From Desulfurobacteriaceae bacterium (lineage in GTDB: Bacteria > Aquificota > Aquificia > Desulfurobacteriales > DQVG01), in NCBI GenBank assembly GCA_015661865.1, contig DQVG01000157.1:1-5662 (forward strand): 5,662 nucleotides of DNA. Reading direction: 5' to 3'. Positions 1 to 4,685 of the stretch are shown here, piece by piece (within the stretch, counting starts at the first letter, position 1; each line of letters opens with the position of its first letter). The notes beneath the pieces were generated by a model. It saw nothing but the letters and a program-made list of their open reading frames with translations, did no database searches and was not told the DNA's origin. A program made the translations under genes and the position numbers.

Positions 1-597
1 ATGCATATCTACAATTTTTCTATCTAATCTAAAGTCGGGAATTCCGTATTTGGGAACTCCACCTAAAATTCCTTTATACTTTTCATAAATATCTACCTCA
101 TAGCCCATATTAAGTAAATCAAAAGCACAAGCAAAGGATGCAGGTCCTGAACCCACTAAAGCTACTTTTTTACCTTTTTTTTCTTTAGCAACGCAAGATA
201 CTTTGTTTTCTACAAGCTCTTTTAAAAGCTTATCTCCTACAAAAAACTCCAAAGCTCCAATGGCAACTGGCTCTCCTACTTTGTTTAAAATACAGGCTCC
301 TTCACATTGTTTTTCATGTTGACAAACTCTTCCACAAACAGAAGGCATAACATCGCCTTTTTCTACTATGAGCTGAGCTGCTTCTAAAAATTTTCTTTCT
401 TTTATTAAATTAATAAATTCTGGAATAGGATTATTTATAGGACAACCATTTACACAAGAAGGATCTTTACAGTCTAAACATCTTGAAGCTTCTTTTATAG
501 CATCTTCTTCAGAATAAGGAAGAATACAAGGTAAAAAGTCTTTAATCCTTTCCTTTGGATCTCTTGTGGGGGGATTTATTCTTTTATTAGCCTTCAT
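1..597 (-). CDS. NfnB/GltD-type Fe-S flavoprotein, NAD(P)-dependent (glutamate synthase small-subunit-like), C-terminus outside the window
   Basis: The reading frame is open from the ATG at 597-595 to the window edge: 199 codons without a stop, so the gene is cut by the window. An AAGGAGG Shine-Dalgarno at 604-610, 6 nt before the ATG, supports the start. Residues 40-52 hold C40-x2-C43-x4-C48-x3-C52-P and residues 88-102 hold C88-x3-C92-x5-C98-x3-C102. These are the two N-terminal [4Fe-4S] motifs of the glutamate-synthase small-subunit/NfnB/SudA family. The FAD dinucleotide fold begins at 144, with GSGPAS at 149-154 and an acidic E172 ending the second strand; GGVPKYGIPDFRL at 179-191 is also typical. 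Full family members are about 460-480 residues, so the NAD(P)H domain is missing here. Possible roles are electron-bifurcating NADH-ferredoxin:NADP oxidoreductase (large subunit), sulfide dehydrogenase, or a stand-alone glutamate-synthase-like enzyme. The partner nfnA is not immediately upstream, where truB lies, so the exact role is open. It is probably the last visible gene of the gspC-truB operon. Confidence 0.88.
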   Translation of the reverse strand, partial: MKANKRINPPTRDPKERIKDFLPCILPYSEEDAIKEASRCLDCKDPSCVNGCPINNPIPEFINLIKERKFLEAAQLIVEKGDVMPSVCGRVCQHEKQCEGACILNKVGEPVAIGALEFFVGDKLLKELVENKVSCVAKEKKGKKVALVGSGPASFACAFDLLNMGYEVDIYEKYKGILGGVPKYGIPDFRLDRKIVDMH

Positions 598-603
598 ACT
601 TTT

Positions 604-650
604 CCTCCTTTTTAAAAAATTTTTACAAAAATTTTACAAAATTTTTTAAA
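604..650 (-). repeat. A/T-only spacer with imperfect tandem and inverted repeats between truB and the Fe-S flavoprotein gene
   Basis: The 63-nt gap between truB and the next gene is almost pure A and T apart from its Shine-Dalgarno. Read on the minus strand it contains ATTTTGTAAAA followed directly by ATTTTTGTAAAA, flanked by AAAAAATTTT and AAAATTTTTT, which can pair. No G+C-rich stem is present, so a strong intrinsic terminator is unlikely and read-through from truB is expected. It may be only low-complexity spacer. The Shine-Dalgarno for the downstream gene sits at 604-610. Confidence 0.35.
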
Positions 651-660
651 AAAAAAGCTT

Positions 661-1545
661 TTACTTAAGGACTTTTAAAGGATATAAACATCCAGAAGCT
701 ATTTTAGCAATTCCTAAAAAAGTTTTTTTATCTTTTTCATACACCTTAAAAAGGCCACTTAATTTATTTGAAAGAAATACCTTATTTCCATTTAAAAACC
801 TTTTAGCATCTTTTTTAGATAAAAAATAAGGCTCAAAAGAAAGAGCTTGGTCAATTGGCATGATTAAATCTTCCAACTCCTTTTTATTTAAACTTAATAG
901 TTCCTTTAAAGACTTAGCTTGGGAAATACTTAAACTTCCAATAGATACTCGTCTTAAATCTTTTAAAATAGCACCCGTTTTTAAAGCTTTTCCTATATCT
1001 CTGGCTAAGGCTCTTATATAAGTTCCGCTAGATACTAAAGTATATAAACTTAAGTAAGGAAAGTCATAGTCTAAAAGAAAAATTTCATAAACTTCAATTT
1101 CTTTTGGTTTTAAATTTAAAAGCTTTCTTTCTTTTCTAAATACTTCATAAGCTCGCCTGCCTTTTACTCGTTTTGCACTAATTTCGGGAGGAATTTGATT
1201 TTGCTTTCCTTTAAATTGAGATAAGATTTTTTCAACTTCCTCTTTTCTTGGAACTTTTAAATTATGAACATACATTACTGGCATTTCAATATCATAAGAA
1301 AAGCTAATTTTCCCAAGTTCTAATAAAGCTTGGTAAGCTTTCTTTTCCTTTTGAAGATACTCTACAAACCTAGTAGCCTTATTTATTGCTAAAACCAAAA
1401 GACCTGTTGCAAAGGGATCTAAAGTTCCAGTATGACCTATTTTTTCAAAGGAAAATTTTTCTTTTAATTTATCTATAACCTTTCGAGAAGTTAAATTAGG
1501 AGGCTTATCTACTAACAAAAAACCACTTTTTTCTATCTTTTCCAT
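661..1545 (-). CDS. truB: tRNA pseudouridine(55) synthase TruB
   Basis: The 294-residue protein has the length of bacterial TruB (E. coli about 314). It would convert uridine 55 in the T-psi-C arm of cytoplasmic tRNAs to pseudouridine. Motif II, GHTGTLDPFATGLL at 37-50, contains the catalytic aspartate D43. Y71 in KKAYQA matches the conserved tyrosine that stacks in the active site. The QIPPEISAKRVKGRRAYEVFR segment begins at 117 and the SGTYIRALARDIG motif lies at 173-185, with LRRVSIG at 197-203. The C-terminal 60 or so residues would form the small PUA-like domain that contacts the tRNA. One oddity is the stretch after LGK at 77-79: it reads SFSYDIEMPV where most TruBs have a T-D-T-x-D-x-x-G loop. 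Only D85 and hydroxyl residues are kept there. The ATG at 1545 is preceded by AGAGGA at 1551-1556, 5 nt away. The gene lies 25 nt after the GspC-like gene, so the two are likely co-transcribed. Confidence 0.97.
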   Translation of the reverse strand: MEKIEKSGFLLVDKPPNLTSRKVIDKLKEKFSFEKIGHTGTLDPFATGLLVLAINKATRFVEYLQKEKKAYQALLELGKISFSYDIEMPVMYVHNLKVPRKEEVEKILSQFKGKQNQIPPEISAKRVKGRRAYEVFRKERKLLNLKPKEIEVYEIFLLDYDFPYLSLYTLVSSGTYIRALARDIGKALKTGAILKDLRRVSIGSLSISQAKSLKELLSLNKKELEDLIMPIDQALSFEPYFLSKKDAKRFLNGNKVFLSNKLSGLFKVYEKDKKTFLGIAKIASGCLYPLKVLK

Positions 1546-1570
1546 TTTTTTCCTCTTTTTTTAACTTCTT

Positions 1571-2371
1571 TTAATCTTCTATTATGTAAGATAAAGTAAC
1601 TTCTCTACCTTGCCGTAACACCTTAATATTTATCTCAGAAGCTCTTTTTAATCTTTCAAAAGCTGCAAAACCCTCTTCCATAGATCTAATAGGATAGTCA
1701 TTTACCGACAAAATAATATCTCCCTTTCTAATTCCCATTTTATAAACAAAAGAATTTTTTCTTACTCCATTTACTTTAAAACCTATAATCTTTCCATTTT
1801 TATAATAGGGAATAACGGCCATTTGGTAAAAGATTTTTCCAGAGGATATAAGATCTATTACCTGTTTTCTATTAACTCGAAAAACATTTTCCGGTGATTT
1901 TGATTTTTTATATCTACTTAAGTTTTTATTTAAATCAAATTTTTTATTAGCAATACTTTTTATTTTTCCTTTTTCTAAAGGTAGTTTAATGAAAGTACTG
2001 TTACAATTAAAAATAACTTTATCTTTTTCTATTTTCTTTAAAGTACAGTTTAAAAGAGTTTCTCCTACTTTTAAAACTTTATTTTCCTTATTACAACTAA
2101 TAAAAACAAATTTCGGATAAATAATTCCCATCAACCTACAGTTTTTTAAGGGATTTACAGTAAGATTTTGTAAATTATCCTTTTTATTGTTCTGTGCATA
2201 TTTATTAAGTTTTTTTCTTTCCCTTAACCTTTCTACGGGATAATTTAAAAAAAGATTTAAACTTTTAGGTTTTTGTAAAGGAAGGGAAGCAGGTAAGTTT
2301 AGATAAATATAAAATGCTAGTCCGCTAAGAAAAACAATGGAAATATAAAATAAAATTCCTAACTTATCCAT
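1571..2371 (-). CDS. GspC-like type II secretion inner-membrane protein with HR and PDZ domains
   Basis: The 266-residue protein has one N-terminal membrane helix at about 7-24 and no cleavable signal peptide, so it should be anchored in the inner membrane with its bulk in the periplasm. A lysine/arginine-rich linker covers about 47-65. Residues 78-132 read like the GspC homology region (CRLMGIIYPKFVFISC, then KVLKVGETLLNCTLKKIEKDKVIF), which contacts the secretin GspD. Residues about 163-266 form a PDZ-type domain: FRVNRKQVIDLI, IPYYKNGKIIGFKVNGV, and the carboxylate-binding-loop-like MGIRKGDIILSVNDYPI at 212-228. This order matches GspC/PulC. Four cysteines sit in or next to the HR region (C78, C93, C109, C123) and could form disulfides. 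No other gsp gene is in the window, so it may be an isolated gspC, or a membrane PDZ protein of another system. A GGGAG Shine-Dalgarno at 2376-2380 supports the ATG at 2371. It is the first gene of the minus-strand run. Confidence 0.78.
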   Translation of the reverse strand: MDKLGILFYISIVFLSGLAFYIYLNLPASLPLQKPKSLNLFLNYPVERLRERKKLNKYAQNNKKDNLQNLTVNPLKNCRLMGIIYPKFVFISCNKENKVLKVGETLLNCTLKKIEKDKVIFNCNSTFIKLPLEKGKIKSIANKKFDLNKNLSRYKKSKSPENVFRVNRKQVIDLISSGKIFYQMAVIPYYKNGKIIGFKVNGVRKNSFVYKMGIRKGDIILSVNDYPIRSMEEGFAAFERLKRASEINIKVLRQGREVTLSYIIED

Positions 2372-2403
2372 AAAACTCCCAAAAACTTTAGATTTATCTT
2401 TGT

Positions 2404-2409
2404 TATAAT
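2404..2409 (+). promoter_or_regulatory. Predicted extended -10 box of the nurA-like gene
   Basis: A perfect TATAAT is preceded by TGT at 2401-2403, giving the TG-n-TATAAT extended -10 form of sigma-70 promoters. No good -35 is seen 16-19 bp upstream, which is tolerated for extended -10 promoters. Transcription would start near 2416 and give a leader of about 107 nt before the ATG at 2523. In a sequence this AT-rich a chance match is possible. Confidence 0.45.
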
Positions 2410-2418
2410 TTAATACTT

Positions 2419-2461
2419 AAAATTTAGATTCTTTTTCTTAATATATTTAAATCTAAGTTTT
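2419..2461. repeat. 12-bp inverted repeat between the divergent -10 boxes
   Basis: The arm AAAATTTAGATT (2419-2430) pairs with AATCTAAGTTTT (2450-2461) over 12 positions, 11 Watson-Crick plus one T-G wobble, around a 19-nt loop. It lies between the plus-strand TATAAT (2404-2409) and the minus-strand TATAAT (2482-2477). It could therefore be a shared operator or a hairpin in both leaders. A further direct copy of TTTAGATT occurs at 2387-2394. The arms are AT-rich, so the RNA hairpin would be weak, especially at high temperature. Confidence 0.4.
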
Positions 2462-2476
2462 CAATATTTAAGCTTT

Positions 2477-2482
2477 ATTATA
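2477..2482 (-). promoter_or_regulatory. Predicted -10 box for the gspC-like/truB/Fe-S flavoprotein operon
   Basis: Read on the minus strand this is a perfect TATAAT. The best -35, TTATAC at 2505-2500 with a 17-bp spacer, is poor. Transcription would start near 2470 and leave a leader of about 100 nt before the ATG at 2371. If both this box and the plus-strand one are used, the two divergent transcripts overlap at their 5' ends. Confidence 0.35.
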
Positions 2483-2522
2483 AGCTCGTTAAAGTATTAG
2501 TATAACTATCAGGTGAATTATA

Positions 2523-3677
2523 ATGGATTTTTTATTTGAAAGTATTTTAAAGCATCCTTTATTTAAATCTTATATAGAGCTTTATAAAAGTATTAATTTA
2601 GATACCCTTAGAAAGATTATAGAAAAAAATTTTTTAATAAAAAAAATTGATACCTTATCTAGTAAAGATTATCTCTTTTTAGCCTCAGATGCTTCAAGCC
2701 GGAGCTTAAAGCTTTCTAATCCTTTAGAGATAATTTTCCATCTTATAATAGCCCTTAGTAATAACATAAACTATCCCCAAATAGAACAAGTAAGAATGTA
2801 TCCCATAAGACCTGGGGTAGATATTTCCAAAAATAGTAAACTTTTACTTATTTTTGAAGAGATAGAAAAACAAATTCAGTATCCTATAAAAAATGTTTTA
2901 CAGGAAAAACTAACCTTTATGGAGCTTTTATTTTTGTATGAGCTTATGAAAAAATCTCCCTTAAATACCCTAGCTTTATCCGATGGTTCTTATGAAGTTA
3001 ATCTGAAAAAAGCTCTTTTATATCTTATAAGAAGGGAAAAGGTTTATAAACTTTTAAAAAATGAAAACTTAAGCCAAATAGAAAAATACCACAAAGAAAT
3101 GATATTTGAAGATATTAAAAAGGAAGAAATTGATAATTTTCAAGAAGATTTAGAAAAGTTTTTAAGAAGAACTTTATTTGTTCCTAAAAAAATAACTTCT
3201 TTTTTTATTCTAGAAAATATAAAAAAAGATCTTCCTTCTGAGCTAAAAAATATTTTATTTGATCATAATAATCCTTTAATGGATGATGTTAGCCTTTTAA
3301 ATATATGTTTAGATAATGAAGAGGTATTAATTTTAAAACTTCCCTATAAGTATCTAGAATCTAATTTATATATGAATGTTTTAAAAAATAAATTAGAAGA
3401 CTTATCTTTAAATAAAGATATCTATCGAATATATATAAAGACTCATAGTAAAATTTTTATTTTTGAAACTCTTAACCCTAAATTATTTTTAGATGAATTT
3501 GAAAAAACTATAAAAAATCTTATTCCTCTTTTAGAAGAAGATGGAGAAGTTCAACCTATAAAAATAGCTGATAGAATGGCTCGGGATTTAAGTAAAAGAC
3601 AATTAAGAATGATTTCTTATCAAATAAAGTTTGATATTTTTAAAGGTATGGTTTATAGGGAAAATGATTTAACTTAA
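2523..3677 (+). CDS. NurA-like nuclease domain protein (DNA end-resection family)
   Basis: The 384-residue soluble protein shows no signal peptide or membrane segment. I assign it to the NurA family from motif layout, not from strong overall identity. NurA proteins are Mn-dependent 5'-3' exonucleases/endonucleases that work with the HerA translocase in end resection. Residues 51-61, LFLASDASSRS, match motif I (usually DGS, here DAS), with D56 as candidate metal ligand. Residues 131-156 (TFMELLFLYELMKKSPLNTLALSDGS) match the family's E-x(~20)-DGS block, giving E134 and D154. Residues 344-356 (QPIKIADRMARDL) match the C-terminal P-x-x-x-A-D/H-x-x-A motif, giving D350. The segment at about 165-245 is lysine/glutamate-rich and helical and looks family-variable. 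The ATG is preceded by AGGTGA at 2511-2516, 6 nt away. No herA gene is in the window. The gene stands alone between the divergent gspC operon and sufCB. If the assignment is wrong, it is a conserved hypothetical protein. Confidence 0.62.
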   Translation: MDFLFESILKHPLFKSYIELYKSINLDTLRKIIEKNFLIKKIDTLSSKDYLFLASDASSRSLKLSNPLEIIFHLIIALSNNINYPQIEQVRMYPIRPGVDISKNSKLLLIFEEIEKQIQYPIKNVLQEKLTFMELLFLYELMKKSPLNTLALSDGSYEVNLKKALLYLIRREKVYKLLKNENLSQIEKYHKEMIFEDIKKEEIDNFQEDLEKFLRRTLFVPKKITSFFILENIKKDLPSELKNILFDHNNPLMDDVSLLNICLDNEEVLILKLPYKYLESNLYMNVLKNKLEDLSLNKDIYRIYIKTHSKIFIFETLNPKLFLDEFEKTIKNLIPLLEEDGEVQPIKIADRMARDLSKRQLRMISYQIKFDIFKGMVYRENDLT

Positions 3678-3757
3678 ACTTTTAAAACTTTATATTTTTC
3701 TAAGGGTTTAGGTTATCTTTATTTTTATTTTTTGTCTTTTTAATTTGTATTTTATTG

Positions 3758-3763
3758 TATAAT
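3758..3763 (+). promoter_or_regulatory. Predicted -10 box of the sufCB operon
   Basis: A perfect TATAAT on the coding strand upstream of sufC. The nearest -35-like hexamer is TTGTCT at 3732-3737 (4 of 6 matches to TTGACA), but the 20-bp spacer is longer than usual. This may mean a weak or activator-dependent promoter, or that another box is used. TATTAT at 3858-3863 is an alternative, with TTGGAT at 3837-3842 as a poor -35. Confidence 0.42.
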
Positions 3764-3766
3764 TAA

Positions 3767-3792
3767 TATATTGTGAAATATTGAACAATATA
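3767..3792. promoter_or_regulatory. 26-bp near-perfect palindrome, candidate operator of sufCB
   Basis: The arms TATATTGT (3767-3774) and ACAATATA (3785-3792) are exact reverse complements. The central AATATT (3777-3782) is also symmetric, so 22 of 26 positions obey the dyad. The size and spacing suit a dimeric helix-turn-helix regulator. Given the TATAAT at 3758-3763, the site would cover about -3 to +23, where a bound protein would block transcription. Which regulator binds cannot be told; an Rrf2-family Fe-S sensor would make sense next to suf genes, but that is inference. Confidence 0.5.
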
Positions 3793-3835
3793 GTTGGGTA
3801 TATTAAAATATTAATAGTATATTATTTAAATCTAC

Positions 3836-3857
3836 CTTGGATACATTAAATACCAAG
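3836..3857. repeat. CTTGG-N12-CCAAG dyad in the sufC leader
   Basis: The arms CTTGG (3836-3840) and CCAAG (3853-3857) pair exactly. With one bulged C the stem extends by two base pairs (TA at 3833-3834 with TA at 3858-3859). It is the most G+C-rich short element of the leader. It could be a small RNA hairpin, or a second regulator site overlapping the alternative promoter at 3837-3863. The arms are short, so chance is not excluded. Confidence 0.3.
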
Positions 3858-3927
3858 TATTATATAAAGAATATCCTATAAAATATAAACCTAGTTTATT
3901 TTAAAATTCTAAACATAGATAAATTTT

Positions 3928-3933
3928 AGGGGG
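3928..3933 (+). promoter_or_regulatory. Ribosome binding site that fixes the TTG start of sufC
   Basis: AGGGGG lies 6 nt before the TTG at 3940. The frame has a stop (TAG) at 3916-3918 and no ATG or GTG between that stop and 3940. The next methionine is residue 48, beyond the Walker A motif. TTG is therefore the only start that keeps the ATPase intact. Confidence 0.75.
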
Positions 3934-3939
3934 AATAAA

Positions 3940-4671
3940 TTGTTAAAAATAGAAAATTTAAGTTATAAAGTGGATAACAAAACTATTTTAAATAAGATCA
4001 ATTTAGAAGTTCCCAAAAATAATATATTTGCAATTATCGGGCCAAATGGAGCTGGGAAAAGTACCTTATCTTCTGTTATTATGGGTCTTGTAGAAGGTAA
4101 TGTTGAGGGAAACATTTATTTTGAAGATAAATTAATAAATGACTTAGAAATTTATCAAAGAGCTCGTTTGGGAATGACAATGGCTCCCCAACAGGTAGCT
4201 GATTTTGAAGGGATAACTATTCAAGAGTATTTAGATCTTTCAAAGAAGTATGCTATTAATAATTGGTTTGATGATAAGGAAAAAGTTTTAAAGCTTGTAG
4301 GTTTAAATCCTCAAAAATATTTAAAAAGGTATGTAGATAACTCTTTATCCGGAGGGGAAAGAAAGAGAGTAGAGCTTGCTAGTATTTTATTTTTCGGACC
4401 AAAATTTGTAATTTTAGATGAAATAGATTCTGGGATTGACTTTACTTCTATTGAAGATGTTGGAAAAATTTTACATATTTTAAAAGAAAAAGGGGCAACT
4501 GTATTAATGATTACTCATAATGAAAAACTCTTAGATTATGCCCAAAAAGCTGCCCTTTTATGCAATGGAGAAATTGTAAAAGTAGGTGATCCAAGATCTA
4601 TTAAAGAGTACTTTGAAAAATGTAAGATTTGCCAATTTAGCCCTAATTCTTCTAATTTCAATAATAATTAA
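3940..4671 (+). CDS. sufC: SufC-type ABC ATPase of Fe-S cluster assembly
   Basis: This 243-residue cytoplasmic ATPase is the length of SufC (about 250). Walker A is GPNGAGKST at 34-42 and the Q-loop is MAPQQ at 81-85. The ABC signature LSGGERKRVELASIL begins at 136. Walker B VILDE is at 157-161, the D-loop DSGID at 163-167 and the switch histidine is H193. The DEIDSGID run after Walker B and the absence of transmembrane partners are typical of SufC rather than of transporters. SufC dimerises on ATP binding and reshapes the SufB (or SufB-SufD) scaffold so that an Fe-S cluster can be built. The adjoining SufB-like gene confirms the role. The C-terminus carries C228-x-x-C231 followed by a Ser/Asn-rich tail, outside the ATPase core. 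The start is TTG, which may limit translation. The shortness of the locus fits the minimal SUF type found in archaea and anaerobic bacteria. Confidence 0.95.
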   Translation: MLKIENLSYKVDNKTILNKINLEVPKNNIFAIIGPNGAGKSTLSSVIMGLVEGNVEGNIYFEDKLINDLEIYQRARLGMTMAPQQVADFEGITIQEYLDLSKKYAINNWFDDKEKVLKLVGLNPQKYLKRYVDNSLSGGERKRVELASILFFGPKFVILDEIDSGIDFTSIEDVGKILHILKEKGATVLMITHNEKLLDYAQKAALLCNGEIVKVGDPRSIKEYFEKCKICQFSPNSSNFNNN

Positions 4672-4685
4672 AAGAGGTAAGTAAA

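Larger units (their letters stand above)
3678..3939 (+). other. Non-coding region between the nurA-like gene and sufC
   Basis: This stretch of 262 bases has no credible gene. It begins with a T-rich tract (about 3690-3745) that may slow or end nurA transcription, but no clear stem precedes it. It then holds a TATAAT box (3758-3763), a 26-bp palindrome (3767-3792), a 6-bp AT hairpin TATTAA-AATA-TTAATA (3801-3816), a CTTGG/CCAAG dyad (3836-3857) and the sufC Shine-Dalgarno. If transcription starts near 3770, sufCB mRNA has a leader of about 170 nt, long enough for control at the RNA level. Confidence 0.6.

Noticed and set aside
2501..2506. TATAAC as a -10 box for the nurA-like gene
   Set aside because: Transcription would begin at about 2513, within the Shine-Dalgarno AGGTGA, leaving no usable ribosome site; the extended -10 at 2401-2409 is better.
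3678..3750. Possible intrinsic terminator after the nurA-like gene
   Set aside because: There are T-rich runs, but the only stems (CTAA-GGGT-TTAG near 3700 and TTTTAAAA near 3681) are 4 bp and weak; no stable hairpin directly precedes a T-tract.
3801..3816. TATTAA-AATA-TTAATA hairpin in the sufC leader
   Set aside because: The stem is 6 bp of A and T only; this is expected by chance here and would not be stable as RNA.
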